A stretch of 58,544 bases of DNA from Methanobacteriaceae archaeon UBA349 (lineage in GTDB: Archaea; Methanobacteriota; Methanobacteria; Methanobacteriales; Methanobacteriaceae), in contig DAWK01000091.1 of NCBI GenBank assembly GCA_002509745.1, forward strand, positions 415-58,958, given 5' to 3'. The position numbers and the translations under genes are program-made. This document shows positions 1 through 9,568 of this stretch, piece by piece (the first letter of the stretch is position 1; each line of letters opens with the position of its first letter). The notes under the pieces are model-generated. The model was not told the DNA's origin. It worked only from the letters and a program-made list of their open reading frames with translations, and searched no databases.

Positions 1-415
1 ACCAACAGCATCCATAAGGATAAACGTCAATTTTGAGTTTATTTATATGTTTAGGAAGACTCTCTATGTCTTTGATGTATTTACGGGTCATTCCCATGAT
101 TCTACGTCTTATTTTCATTTCTGGGTATGATCCTAAACTTTGAATATCATTTGATAATTTTTTAGCCAATTGATTTCCCTTTTTATCAAAATCGGTAAGA
201 ATAATTACATTTGGTGATGATTTTGCTGCTATTTCAGCAATTTCAAAGAGATTTAGGGGAGATCCGGAAACTTTTATGAAAAAACCTTTAATTCCAAGTT
301 CTCTAAGGGCTTTTTCGTCCTTTTTACCCTCTATTAATATTGGTACTCCTTGTTCACCATAATATTTTAATTCCTCGAGTTCTTCATTTAAACGTAATAA
401 TCTCCTAAAACTCAT
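1..415 (-). CDS. Toprim-domain protein (UPF0292-like), partial
   Basis: This reverse-strand reading frame runs off the left edge of the window, so only the first 138 codons are seen. A Toprim-like core is visible: an early acidic motif ([12 protein letters not shown]) followed about 45 residues later by [13 protein letters not shown], the D-x-D pair that binds metal in primases and topoisomerases. It matches small archaeal stand-alone Toprim proteins of unknown role rather than full DnaG. The ATG at 415 has an AAAGGA box about 9 bases upstream. An in-frame ATG at 475 would add 20 residues but lacks a ribosome-binding site. The family call is fairly firm and the function is not known. Confidence 0.7.
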   Translation of the reverse strand, partial: MSFRRLLRLNEELEELKYYGEQGVPILIEGKKDEKALRELGIKGFFIKVSGSPLNLFEIAEIAAKSSPNVIILTDFDKKGNQLAKKLSNDIQSLGSYPEMKIRRRIMGMTRKYIKDIESLPKHINKLKIDVYPYGCCW

Positions 416-475
416 GTTAAATAAATCCTTTTGATGACTGTAATAGTATCTACCAAATATTATGCCTAAACTCAT

Positions 476-895
476 ATATAAAATTGTAGATGTGTTAATG
501 AAACTGAAAAAAAAGATTTAGGAGTGTATTTAACTTTAATTGACCATATTTAACTTTATTAAATCTTTAGAACTTTTTCAAGTTTTTAATTCAATTATAA
601 AAATTTTTTAATAAAATTAATCATAAAATAATTATTCTTGTTCTTTACTTTGATAATGTCATTTAATTTAACAAATTCACTTATATTAATTAATATCTGG
701 ATTTATTTTATCCATTCAATTTAAAGTTGAGTTATCACAAAAGTTTAATTAAATAAGTTGAATTAGTTTTAAATCAGTAAAATTTACTAACATTAAATAA
801 TAAAAAGAGTAATTAATTAATTGTATCAATTAAGAAATATCAATTATATATAAATTAATAGAATACTTATTCATAATCATTTGGAGGAAATATAA
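476..895. other. AT-rich divergent intergenic region
   Basis: This gap separates the reverse Toprim gene from the forward DUF211 gene and should hold both promoters. No reading frame of interest is visible. A 12-base direct repeat (TATTTAACTTTA at 527-538 and 547-558) has a 20-base period, about two helical turns, and lies near the Toprim gene start. A TATA-like run TATATAAATT around 845-855 is a plausible promoter for the DUF211 gene. Confidence 0.4.
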
Positions 896-1186
896 GTGGC
901 AAAAGGCCTAATTAGAATCGTTTTAGACATATTGAAACCTCATGATCCGATCATTCCTTACTATGCTAAATATTTAAGTGAATTGGGTGGTGTAGAGGGT
1001 GTAAATATAACCTTAATGGAAATTGACAAGGAAACAGAGAATATTAAGGTCACCATTCAAGGAAATGACCTTAACTTTGAAGAAATATCTAATGCTATTG
1101 AAGATTATGGTGGGTCTATTCACAGTGTAGATGAAGTAGTAGCTGGTCGCACCATGGTTGAAGAGGTTACTACGCCTCAGGACTGA
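896..1186 (+). CDS. DUF211 family protein
   Basis: A 96-residue protein that matches the archaeal DUF211 family in length and in its start (MAKGLIRIVLDILKPHDP). The family has a ferredoxin-like fold; its function is not established. The start is GTG, preceded by TTGGAGG at 880-886 with good spacing. The next gene begins 5 bases after the stop codon, so the pair is probably co-transcribed and translationally coupled. No transmembrane segment or signal peptide is present, so it is expected to be cytoplasmic. Confidence 0.85.
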   Translation: MAKGLIRIVLDILKPHDPIIPYYAKYLSELGGVEGVNITLMEIDKETENIKVTIQGNDLNFEEISNAIEDYGGSIHSVDEVVAGRTMVEEVTTPQD

Positions 1187-1191
1187 ATTTA

Positions 1192-2004
1192 ATGTCAGCA
1201 AAAAATAATAAAGACCATAAAAATTCAAAAATCTCTCCTAATTCTTTGCTGAGGAAGTTTTCTGCTAAGAAAACAAAATCAAAAGTAGAAAATTTAGAAT
1301 CAAATACTTCTAAAACGGAATCTCATAGAGATAAATCTGAAGATGAATTTACTAGTTTTGAAAGTTTTTTTGATGCTGTAAAGAAAGCCGCTGATTCAGT
1401 AAATATGGATAAAACTCTGGATTTTATTTCTACTCCTCAAATTTCAGATGCTTTACAAAAAATTAATGGATCTAATGGTGTTATACCTTATGTGAAATCT
1501 GTTAATTGTAAAAAAACATTTGGAAGAGTTTTAACTGTACAAACTAATGAAATCGATTGGGGAACTTCAGTTAAAGCAATAGATGAAGCTAAATGTGGTG
1601 AAATTCTTTTTATTAATGTTGAAGGCTATAAAACTGCGATTTGGGGTGAGTTAACATCTAAAGCGGCACAAAAGAAAGGAATTTCGGGTACAATAATTAA
1701 TGGGGCTTGCAGGGACTTTGATGCCATTAAAAATATGAATTATCCTGTTTTTTCTAAGGCAATTGTTCCTAATGCCGGAAAACCTCTTTTAAACGGAAAA
1801 ATAAATATTGACCTATGCTTTGATGGAATTGAAGTTAATTCTGGAGATTACATATTAGGTGATGAATGTGGTGTTGTTGTAATTCCTCAAAAGATTTTTG
1901 ATGATGTAATAAAATCGTTATGGGAAATTAAAAATTCGGAAAAAAGGATAATTGCTCTAATAAATGATGGAAAATCACTATTAGAAATTTTAAAATTAAA
2001 TTAA
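1192..2004 (+). CDS. RraA-like / HMG-aldolase-fold protein with long N-terminal extension
   Basis: Residues from about 80 onward match the RraA/dimethylmenaquinone methyltransferase-like superfamily. The hallmark GE-X20-RD motif of class II 4-hydroxy-4-methyl-2-oxoglutarate aldolases is present exactly: GE, 20 residues, RD, just after a VEGYKTAIWG segment. That motif predicts a metal-dependent pyruvate aldolase or decarboxylase site. In some methanogens a related domain is fused to hexulose-6-phosphate synthase; no such domain is here. The first 55 or so residues are Lys/Ser/Asn-rich and probably disordered. It follows the DUF211 gene closely and is probably in its operon. The substrate is unknown. 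Confidence 0.75.
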   Translation: MSAKNNKDHKNSKISPNSLLRKFSAKKTKSKVENLESNTSKTESHRDKSEDEFTSFESFFDAVKKAADSVNMDKTLDFISTPQISDALQKINGSNGVIPYVKSVNCKKTFGRVLTVQTNEIDWGTSVKAIDEAKCGEILFINVEGYKTAIWGELTSKAAQKKGISGTIINGACRDFDAIKNMNYPVFSKAIVPNAGKPLLNGKINIDLCFDGIEVNSGDYILGDECGVVVIPQKIFDDVIKSLWEIKNSEKRIIALINDGKSLLEILKLN

Positions 2005-2122
2005 TTATTCTTTATTAAAATATTCTTATTAAATGACGTTTTACCACTTTAATTTTACTAAAATTTGATTTGAATATGGAATATTATTATGCTGCGCATT
2101 ATTATCGTTTACTGGTGATTAA

Positions 2123-3211
2123 ATGTCTCCTATAGAAAAAGAGGTCGAACAAGAGGATGTTCTGGGGTTTATCCGAGAACATAAAAAGAAAATTATTCTT
2201 TCATTTATAGCTGCAGCCATAATTGTATTCATTGTTACTGCTCTTGCAGGATTGGATGGCATTATAAGTGCACTTCAAAAAACTAATTACTGGCTTTTAG
2301 GTATCAGTTTTATCTTAGAAGCATTTATAATGCTTGTATGGACTTTAAGATGGAAGCTAATACTGGATGTAATAGATGAATCACCTAAGTTTACTAGTTT
2401 AATGGTAATGCTATTCGCCAGCTTGTTTGGGAATAATATAACTCCTGGTGCTGCTGGAGGGGAACCATTAAGAGCATATATTCTAAGAGAAGTCAAAGGA
2501 ACTCCTTTTGAGCTTGGATTCGCGTCTTCAACAGCGGACAGGGTTTTTGAATTTTTACCTTTTATCATTATATCGGTTCTGGCGGCAATATTGATTTTGA
2601 CCTGGGATATTTCCATATGGACTCGGGTTCTGGTCACGGTTCTTATAGTTTTATGTATTGTATTCTTTAGTGTGATAATTTATGCTGGAATCAATAAAGA
2701 GATTGCTCAAAAAATCACTTTATCTGTGGCCCGCTCATTATTTCCTTTCTTTTTAAAACTCACTAGGAAAGAGATTACTTTCTTAGAAATAAGTGAAAAA
2801 TTAATATTTTATATTAATAGATTTACCACCGGCTTTGCCATGGCTTTAAAAGATAAAAAAATTCTTCTAATTGGATTCTTTCTTTCTTTTGGAATGTGGG
2901 GCCTGGATATGGTCCGTTTTTATGTTTGTTTCTGGGCAGTTGGAATTCAACCTCCTTTACTTCCATTAGTAATTATTTATACAGTAGGAGTTTTAATTTC
3001 ACTTCTTCCGCTTATTCCTGGATCACTAGGAATTAGGGAGGCCACACTGGTAGCACTTTTTGCAGTGGCAGGAATATCTGCAGATTATGTGGTTGCAGCT
3101 AGTATTATTGACCGTATAGGTAGTTATTTTATTCCCACTATTATTGGGGCTTTTGCAGCGGTTTATTATGGTAAAATCATCACCAGTGAAAAGAAACCTA
3201 AATCAGCATAG
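2123..3211 (+). CDS. UPF0104 / lysylphosphatidylglycerol-synthase-like integral membrane protein
   Basis: A 362-residue polytopic membrane protein of the UPF0104 type, related to the membrane part of bacterial MprF and to flippase-like proteins near archaeal glycosylation genes. About eight hydrophobic segments are visible, the first after a charged N-terminus (VEQEDVLGFIREHKKK). Conserved family features include GNNITPGAAGGEPLRAY and, near the end, LPLIPGSLGIREA. No catalytic tRNA-dependent transferase domain is present, so a lipid or polyprenyl-linked substrate transport role is more likely than lysyl transfer. The ATG follows a GGTGATTA box. The exact substrate cannot be read from sequence. 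Confidence 0.8.
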   Translation: MSPIEKEVEQEDVLGFIREHKKKIILSFIAAAIIVFIVTALAGLDGIISALQKTNYWLLGISFILEAFIMLVWTLRWKLILDVIDESPKFTSLMVMLFASLFGNNITPGAAGGEPLRAYILREVKGTPFELGFASSTADRVFEFLPFIIISVLAAILILTWDISIWTRVLVTVLIVLCIVFFSVIIYAGINKEIAQKITLSVARSLFPFFLKLTRKEITFLEISEKLIFYINRFTTGFAMALKDKKILLIGFFLSFGMWGLDMVRFYVCFWAVGIQPPLLPLVIIYTVGVLISLLPLIPGSLGIREATLVALFAVAGISADYVVAASIIDRIGSYFIPTIIGAFAAVYYGKIITSEKKPKSA

Positions 3212-3349
3212 TAATCTACTTATAGTCCTTTATTTTTAATTATATTAACTTTGGGGCGTATTAATGATATTAAATCTTTTAATCAGTTACCACAAGGTTT
3301 TTAAAGGGAAAATTACTTTTAATATCAAAAACCTTCTTATATATTCCTA

Positions 3350-3390
3350 TCGAAACATTTATATATGACTTATTGCGTAAAGAGTAGTTA
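3350..3390 (+). promoter_or_regulatory. Promoter of gar1-tfb (BRE and TATA box)
   Basis: CGAAACATTTATATA at about 3351-3365 is a near-ideal archaeal promoter: a purine-rich BRE (CGAAA) directly upstream of a TTTATATA box. Transcription should start near 3388-3392, giving a short leader before the gar1 ATG at 3424. Confidence 0.6.
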
Positions 3391-3423
3391 TATAAGAATA
3401 TATAAAATTTTCGGTTTTAAATT

Positions 3424-3723
3424 ATGAAGATTTTGGGAACTATTTCACATATCTCCAACAAGGGAAATATTATTGCAAGATCAAGCAGTACACCTGCTCT
3501 TGGATTAATTGTTTTCACTGACGATAAAAAGCGAATTGGTAAAGTACACGATGTTTTTGGTCCTACTAAAGAACCTTATATCACTATAAAGCCATTAAGC
3601 AACAGAGATTCTAAAAAACACACGGATAACACAAAGCATCTGGATGACCGCGTTGGAGCAGTTTTGTATATTTCATCAAAACCTGTGAAAAAATGGGGGC
3701 GTAAAAAACGAAAGAAAAAATGA
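3424..3723 (+). CDS. gar1: H/ACA RNP component Gar1
   Basis: A 99-residue archaeal Gar1, the small beta-barrel protein that joins Cbf5, Nop10 and L7Ae in H/ACA guide-RNA pseudouridylation complexes. The core runs from [14 protein letters not shown] through the GKVHDVFGP segment typical of the family. The Arg/Gly repeats of eukaryotic Gar1 are absent, as usual in archaea, and the protein ends in a very basic tail (WGRKKRKKK) suited to RNA contact. It overlaps the tfb gene by four bases (ATGA), which indicates translational coupling; gar1-tfb pairing is common in archaea. Confidence 0.9.
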   Translation: MKILGTISHISNKGNIIARSSSTPALGLIVFTDDKKRIGKVHDVFGPTKEPYITIKPLSNRDSKKHTDNTKHLDDRVGAVLYISSKPVKKWGRKKRKKK

Positions 3724-4652
3724 AAAGTGATGTTTCTGAAGTTGAAAAGGAAACAAAATGCCCAGAATGCGGCTCTGAGAACCTTATTGGGGATTATGAA
3801 AGAGCTGAAATAGTTTGCGGTGGATGCGGACTTGTTATCGACGATAGTTTAGTGGACATGGGTCCTGAATGGAGAGCGTTTGATCACGAACAAAGGGACA
3901 AACGTACTCGTGTAGGAGCACCTATTACCTACACCATTCACGATAAAGGGCTTTCTACCATGATCGATTGGAGAAATAAGGATATTTATGGTAGAGATAT
4001 TCCTGCCAGAAATCGGGCCCAATGGTACCGTTTGAGAAAATGGCAGAGAAAGATCAGAATTTCTGGTGCTACTGAGAGAAATCTGGCCTTTGCATTAAGT
4101 GAGCTGGACAGGGACTCTTCTCGATTAGGACTTCCTAGGAGTGTAAGGGAAGCGGCATCTGTAGTTTACCGAAGTGCTGTAGAAAACAAGCTCATTAGAG
4201 GAAGAAGTATTGAAGGTGTAGTTGCTGCATCATTATATGCTGCTTGTAGGCGTTGTAATGTGCCTCGTACCTTGGATGAGATTGCTGAAGTTTCTAGAGT
4301 AAGTAAAAAAGAAGTAGGCAGGACTTACAGATTTTTAACCAGGGAATTAGGAATAAAACTTCCTCCTACATCTCCAGTGGACTATGTACCTCGTTTTGCC
4401 AGTGAACTGGGATTATCTGGGGAAGTACAATCTAAGGCCATTGAAATAATTGAAAAGGCCATGGAAAAAGGACTTACTTCAGGTAGAGGCCCTACTGGTG
4501 TGGCTGCAGCTGCTTTATACATTGCATCTGTTCTCTTGGGAGAACGAAAGACTCAAAGAGATGTGGCAGATATTGCTGGAGTTACGGAAGTAACTATTCG
4601 TAATAGATACAAAGAACTCACTGAGCAGTTAGATATGGGTGTAACCTTATAA
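3720..4652 (+). CDS. tfb: Transcription initiation factor TFB (archaeal TFIIB)
   Basis: A 310-residue TFB. The N-terminal zinc ribbon is intact (CPECGSENL ... CGGCGLVID), followed by the B-reader/linker region ([26 protein letters not shown]) and two cyclin-like repeats from about residue 115 to the end. Between them these bind TBP, the BRE and RNA polymerase and open the promoter. The C-terminal repeat ends in a helix-turn-helix ([17 protein letters not shown]). The start codon overlaps the gar1 stop (ATGA). No intein or truncation is seen, and the length is normal for the family. Confidence 0.97.
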   Translation: MKSDVSEVEKETKCPECGSENLIGDYERAEIVCGGCGLVIDDSLVDMGPEWRAFDHEQRDKRTRVGAPITYTIHDKGLSTMIDWRNKDIYGRDIPARNRAQWYRLRKWQRKIRISGATERNLAFALSELDRDSSRLGLPRSVREAASVVYRSAVENKLIRGRSIEGVVAASLYAACRRCNVPRTLDEIAEVSRVSKKEVGRTYRFLTRELGIKLPPTSPVDYVPRFASELGLSGEVQSKAIEIIEKAMEKGLTSGRGPTGVAAAALYIASVLLGERKTQRDVADIAGVTEVTIRNRYKELTEQLDMGVTL

Positions 4653-4668
4653 TTTCACCCTAAAATAT

Positions 4669-4690
4669 TATTTTTACTATTTTTTTTATT
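4669..4690 (+). terminator. T-rich terminator after tfb
   Basis: Two closely spaced T-runs shortly after the tfb stop codon resemble the poly-U signals that end transcription in archaea. No hairpin is seen. Confidence 0.4.
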
Positions 4691-4833
4691 TATAATCTAA
4701 TATAAAGTACTTATTTTAGATATTGGATTTTATTCTATTTTTAATTTAAAAAATAATATTCTAATTTAATTAATTTAAATTTTCTGTTAAAAATGATTAT
4801 TTAATTTAAAAATAAGCTTTATAATTTAAAAAC

Positions 4834-6747
4834 TTATTTGGCATATTTTTCAATAGAATTCTCTAATTCTTTGATCAAGGCCTTATTATCTCCACCATCA
4901 TATTTTTTAAGATTTTTCTGGTATTTAGATAGTTTTTTGATGAATTTTTCCAGACTCTTTTTATTAATTTCTTCATAAAACTCTCCATAACCTAGTTTAT
5001 CAAGATAGATTGCATTTATGATTTGTTCAAACTGACCTTTGACAGGAATGCTGTAAACAGGTTTTTTTAGATACAAGGCTTCACTAATCAGGGTAAAACC
5101 ACCATTAGTTATTATGGCCCGGGAATTTTGCAAATCACTGAAAAATTCATCTTCATTAAACATTTTAAATTCTAAATTTTGGTCTGTTTCGTTTTTATCA
5201 AACCCATATATTATGAATTTTTCTTTAACCTTTTTTAAAGTTTTAATTAATTTTTCATTTGATTTACTGGTTTGATAAACTAAAATGTGATTTTTATAGC
5301 TTGGCTTAAGCTCCATAATCTCTTTTCTAAGAACTGGAGGGTAAATAATTGTTTTTTGAGGGTTTTTTATTTCAGGATAGAAATAACTGATAATTATATG
5401 TCTTTTAGGCCGAACAATAAATGATTTCACGACGCTTTCAGCTTTCAGCTTGTCTTTTTTATATTTATCTGGATATTCAATGTTACATTGAGTAATTACA
5501 TGCATATTATCAATGCTTATAAGGGGTATTCTAAGTAACTTGCTTAAAAGACTGGCATAAAATTCAAAATCAGAAACTATAGCATTGGGTTTAAAATCTC
5601 TTGCTAATCTGTAGAGCAATCCTAAATTTTCTTTTAAATCTCTAGGGAGCCTTTTCATTGATTTCACGAATGTTTTTCTGTTCTGAACTGTGTTATTTTC
5701 ATAAACTGTATTAAAACCATAAATCTCATACACATTTTCGAATTTTTGGGATAGATAGGTGTAGGCCCGGTTACTGGCAAAAATAAGAATGTCATATTTT
5801 TCAATTAGCTCTTCTATAATTACTCCACTTCTTATGGCGTGGCCCAGACCTTCTCCACAAACAGAATATATAATTCGTTTTTTAGGAGTCTCTACATTCT
5901 CAAGAACACCATTTGAATTTTCTGGAGTAATGGATTGATTTACATGATTTTTTTCAAGAGAATTGTAAGAAACAGTAGTTTTATTGGTTTCTAAGTCATT
6001 ATAGGAGTAATTACCATCTTCCAGAAAGTCGGGGCTATGTTCATCACTGTAACCAAAGGTGTAATCAAGTTCTTCAGCAGTAATTTTTTTCCCCATAAAG
6101 TCATAAACCGTACTTTTACTGTATTTATATGCTAAACTTTTAAGGCCTTCTTTTTCTAATCTACGTATGGAAACTAGAACATGTGGCTTTCTAAGTACTT
6201 TAAATGAACTTATTTTTCCAATTCGTTCTATATAATCACTATCTTCTCCAAAATCAAGGGATTCTTCAAATCCTCCCACTTGATCATGTAAATCTTTACG
6301 GGAAATTATTCCATAACATCCTGCGCCATGTGGCTTAATTGATTCAACCATTATCATAAATCGGTTAGCAAATTCGTGAAGTATTTTGTCCCTTTTTTTA
6401 TCAGAAAGTGGAATCATTTGAGTTATAGCAATTCCAAGATTGTTTTCCTCAAATTCTTCTACTGAATTTTTTAGATAATCATCAGTTAAAATCAAATCTG
6501 AATCTAAAAACAAAAGAAGCTCACCATTAGCTTTTTTAGCCCCATTATTTCTTCCAAGTGCAGGTAAACCTCCCTCAGTAATAATGCAACCATATGATTT
6601 GGCAATTTCACGAGTTTTATCTTTAGACTGAGCATCAGCAATTATTATTTCGTAATCGGCGTAACTCTGATCTTTTATACTATCTAAAAGTTGAGGTAAA
6701 TACTCCTCTTCATTGAATGTAGGAATTATAATGCTGATTTTTGTCAT
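4834..6747 (-). CDS. Two-domain glycosyltransferase: GT2 plus MJ1255-type GT
   Basis: A 637-residue fusion. Residues 1 to about 215 form a family 2 glycosyltransferase with SIIIPTFNEEEYL, the nucleotide-binding DAQSKDKT segment and LLFLDSDLIL (the D-x-D metal site). After a low-complexity Asn-rich linker of about 70 residues, residues from about 290 to the end start with IIYSVCGEGLGHAIRS and include ITNGGFTLISEAL near the end. That is the GT-B layout of MurG-like transferases, closest to the archaeal MJ1255 type. One chain may therefore add two sugars to a surface glycan or lipid. There are no transmembrane segments. The acceptor is unknown, and the start has only a weak ribosome-binding site. 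Confidence 0.8.
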   Translation of the reverse strand: MTKISIIIPTFNEEEYLPQLLDSIKDQSYADYEIIIADAQSKDKTREIAKSYGCIITEGGLPALGRNNGAKKANGELLLFLDSDLILTDDYLKNSVEEFEENNLGIAITQMIPLSDKKRDKILHEFANRFMIMVESIKPHGAGCYGIISRKDLHDQVGGFEESLDFGEDSDYIERIGKISSFKVLRKPHVLVSIRRLEKEGLKSLAYKYSKSTVYDFMGKKITAEELDYTFGYSDEHSPDFLEDGNYSYNDLETNKTTVSYNSLEKNHVNQSITPENSNGVLENVETPKKRIIYSVCGEGLGHAIRSGVIIEELIEKYDILIFASNRAYTYLSQKFENVYEIYGFNTVYENNTVQNRKTFVKSMKRLPRDLKENLGLLYRLARDFKPNAIVSDFEFYASLLSKLLRIPLISIDNMHVITQCNIEYPDKYKKDKLKAESVVKSFIVRPKRHIIISYFYPEIKNPQKTIIYPPVLRKEIMELKPSYKNHILVYQTSKSNEKLIKTLKKVKEKFIIYGFDKNETDQNLEFKMFNEDEFFSDLQNSRAIITNGGFTLISEALYLKKPVYSIPVKGQFEQIINAIYLDKLGYGEFYEEINKKSLEKFIKKLSKYQKNLKKYDGGDNKALIKELENSIEKYAK

Positions 6748-6853
6748 TTTATCTTATCTCGTCTGGTTATTGATTAATTATTTATAAAACTACTTATAAA
6801 AATTTATTAAAAATTATAAAATTTATTTATATGATCAATTGATTTAACTCTTT

Positions 6854-7897
6854 TTAAGAACTGGAATCTCTAAAATACGAGAAGAAATTCCAGCTTATGA
6901 AAAATCCTTGGCATTTGCCTTCTAAAGTTTGTGCAAGGTCATTTAAAAGAATCATTTCATTATATTTTGGTGATATGTGGATTATTGTTTTTTCGCCCTG
7001 GCTTTGAACAGATAACACCTCATAATCACTTAAATTGAGATTTTCACCAGCACCAATAACTGTTACTTCATAATAATCAGTATTAGATCCAAAAACTCCT
7101 AAAATAACTCTTAGTATGATTAAAAGGGCAATAATTACTGTAGGTGTGATTAAATTTTTTGGAGAAAATGGCATTTTTAGGGAGTACATACCTAAAATTC
7201 CAGAAAGCCCTACCATGGCGGGGGTTGATAATAATCCACCATCTATTAACCCAATAAGAGTGTTGGAAATGGCAAATATTACTATAACTTGATGATAATC
7301 TCGCCGTTCTCCAATTGAAAATAGGCCTAATAAATAAACTAAAGGAAATATAATAACTATTAAAAGCCCGATGGATGGTAAGTACTGTAATAATGATGTT
7401 CCAGTATGTACGCCTGTAGGAACGGCGACAACTGAAGAGATAAATGGCCCAAGCACGGCTTTGAATATGTGGCTGTGGAGAATACTACTTGATGTGGGGT
7501 CCGGATTTAAGGAAACAAAAGCAGTGAATATGGAAACACCAAACTGTGTTCTAAGCCATATTTCCATGATAATTCCTAAAGCATATGTACATAAAACTAT
7601 TATTATGGTCCATTTAAGAAAATCATTACCCTTCCATTCTTTAAAATAGTTAAAACATGATAATTTACGGCGCAAATATCCTTTACTACTGAAAAGAGGA
7701 CTGATAAACATCATACTTCCCATCAATAAGAAAAATAAAACATCCTTTCCTTCGGAAGAACCCATTAAAAAAATTTGTGTCAATGGACGAATATAAATGT
7801 CTAAATTATCATATCTGAAGATATAAGCTCCTAATAGTAATAATAGGAGTCCAATTACATTAATTTTGTATTTATATAGGTCTGATTGAATTTTCAA
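6854..7897 (-). CDS. Polytopic membrane protein of unknown function
   Basis: I do not recognise this 347-residue protein. It has about seven or eight hydrophobic segments from residue 12 to about 270, followed by a soluble tail of about 75 residues (EVTVIGAGENLNLSDYEV onward) that probably folds outside or inside the membrane as a small domain. A conserved-looking loop reads VVAVPTGVHTGTSLLQYLPS. The start appears to be TTG, with GGTG seven bases upstream. It lies downstream of the glycosyltransferase only in map order; it is transcribed first on the reverse strand, with a gap of about 100 bases, so the two may form one transcription unit. Confidence 0.55.
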   Translation of the reverse strand: MKIQSDLYKYKINVIGLLLLLLGAYIFRYDNLDIYIRPLTQIFLMGSSEGKDVLFFLLMGSMMFISPLFSSKGYLRRKLSCFNYFKEWKGNDFLKWTIIIVLCTYALGIIMEIWLRTQFGVSIFTAFVSLNPDPTSSSILHSHIFKAVLGPFISSVVAVPTGVHTGTSLLQYLPSIGLLIVIIFPLVYLLGLFSIGERRDYHQVIVIFAISNTLIGLIDGGLLSTPAMVGLSGILGMYSLKMPFSPKNLITPTVIIALLIILRVILGVFGSNTDYYEVTVIGAGENLNLSDYEVLSVQSQGEKTIIHISPKYNEMILLNDLAQTLEGKCQGFFISWNFFSYFRDSSS

Positions 7898-8158
7898 GAG
7901 CTAACACCACAATAAAATATTGGAATTTAGTAAAAATAACTTTTATGGATAATGGAAAATAATTGATTTTGATTAGTAATTGTTATTAGTAAATTCTTTT
8001 TATCATTTTTTATTTAAATAGTTGAGTGTTATCAGTTTTTAATATTTTTAGGATTTATTTGTATAATTAATAATAAAAATGAGCAATCTCAATTTTTTAT
8101 TTTAATTAATAAACTAATAGTATTGAAATTGATTTATCTTTAAACTTGAAATTATTAT

Positions 8159-8394
8159 GGTAAAATAATTGATGATTCTCTTTCAAATACCATATCTGTC
8201 ATTAAAAGACAAAATGTTGATAAATACGATTTTAACTCTTATGAACTCACAGATGAAGATTTTACTGATGAAATAATCCAGATAACATTAAACAATATTT
8301 GAAATGGATAAAATCGGATATTGATTTAATTTATTCCAATGTGGAAAAAGCTGATGAGAATGGCCTCTTTAATGAATATTTGAATTTAAGCTGA
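8159..8394 (+). pseudogene. Frameshifted gene remnant, unknown family
   Basis: Within an otherwise empty gap, two coding-like segments lie end to end in different frames. The first frame (8159-8302) encodes GKIIDDSLSNTISVIKRQ and on to FTDEIIQ. At about 8280 the sense continues in the next frame (8281-8394) as DNIKQYLKWIKSDIDLIY to ENGLFNEYLNLS and a stop. Both parts have an amphipathic, charged composition unlike random AT-rich DNA. There is no intact start codon. This looks like one small soluble protein gene broken by a one-base indel and by loss of its 5' end. I cannot assign a family. Confidence 0.5.
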
Positions 8395-8467
8395 TTTTAA
8401 TACTATATTAGTTATTCTAATTTATTTAATGGAATAAATTATATGATTCATAATTCTAAATAGTATC

Positions 8468-9298
8468 ATGGAAATTAACATTATTTACATATTTATTTTA
8501 GCTTTAACTGGCATTGCGGTGGGTTTTTTCACAGGCCTCCTAGGTGTGGGGGGTGGATTTATTCTGGCCCCGATACAGTTTTTCTTGCTCCAATCTTTAG
8601 GTGTGGACACGGATACAGCTATTCGTATGGCTTTTGGAACTAGCTTGGCTGTAATGTTTCCCACAGCTTTAAGTGGGGCTTATACTCACCATAAGAATAG
8701 TTGTGTTCTGATTAAACCAGCAATTTATTTAGGTTTTGCTGGTTTCTTTGGAGGAATTTTAGGGGGGTTTGTCGCGGCCCATACTCCTGGTGAGATTTTA
8801 AAAGTTCTTTTTGGAGTTTTAATATTTTTGGTAGTAATTCAGTTTTTAAAGTATAGCGATTCTAAGAAATCTGGAGACAAGATTTTAGATGCTTATCACT
8901 TGTTATTTTACGGTTTTATAGCTGGAGTTTGTTCTGGTCTACTGGGAATAGGTGGGGGAATAATTTTGGTCCCGATCATGGTTATTTTACTTGGATTTAG
9001 GATGATTGAGGCGGTGGGAACATCTACAGCAGTCATTATTCTCACATCTTTGGGAGGCATAATAGCTTATACATTTAATGGTCTAGGAGTTCCAGGATTG
9101 CCGGAGTATTCGGTGGGATATATAAATTTGCTTCAGTTTGCAGTGTTAGCTGGTTTTAGTATACCTATGGCTAAATTAGGTGCCCGAACAGCACAAAAAT
9201 TGCCTGAAAATTATTTGAGATATATATTCTCAGCCATTTTAATTTATATTGGTTTAAAAATGATAGGAGTTTTTGAATTTCTAAGAATTCCAATTTAA
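8468..9298 (+). CDS. TauE/SafE family sulfite/anion exporter-like permease
   Basis: A 276-residue permease with about eight membrane segments arranged as an internal duplication. The two diagnostic glycine motifs are GLLGVGGGFILAP (about residue 22) and GLLGIGGGIILVP (about residue 160), each at the start of a four-helix half. The family moves small organic or sulfur-containing anions across the cytoplasmic membrane; substrates vary and cannot be predicted here. It stands alone, downstream of a gene remnant, and its ATG has no clear ribosome-binding site, so it may be translated from a very short leader. Confidence 0.85.
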   Translation: MEINIIYIFILALTGIAVGFFTGLLGVGGGFILAPIQFFLLQSLGVDTDTAIRMAFGTSLAVMFPTALSGAYTHHKNSCVLIKPAIYLGFAGFFGGILGGFVAAHTPGEILKVLFGVLIFLVVIQFLKYSDSKKSGDKILDAYHLLFYGFIAGVCSGLLGIGGGIILVPIMVILLGFRMIEAVGTSTAVIILTSLGGIIAYTFNGLGVPGLPEYSVGYINLLQFAVLAGFSIPMAKLGARTAQKLPENYLRYIFSAILIYIGLKMIGVFEFLRIPI

Positions 9299-9568
9299 AT
9301 CCTATCATCAAATTAAAAAATAAACTGAACAAATTAAATAAAGAAATATCATTGGAACATATTATTGTTTAATATATTTGATTATTAATTCTCAAAGTTA
9401 AAAAAATATTAAAAAACTATTAAAATTTAATGTATTATTCAATTAATAAGAAAATATTTGACGATGTTTTATATTATTAAAAATTTCACCTAATAAAATA
9501 ATTCAATCAACTTTATTTATAATCAAATTTAAAATGAAAATAAATATAATTAATTAAGGAGTTATCAA

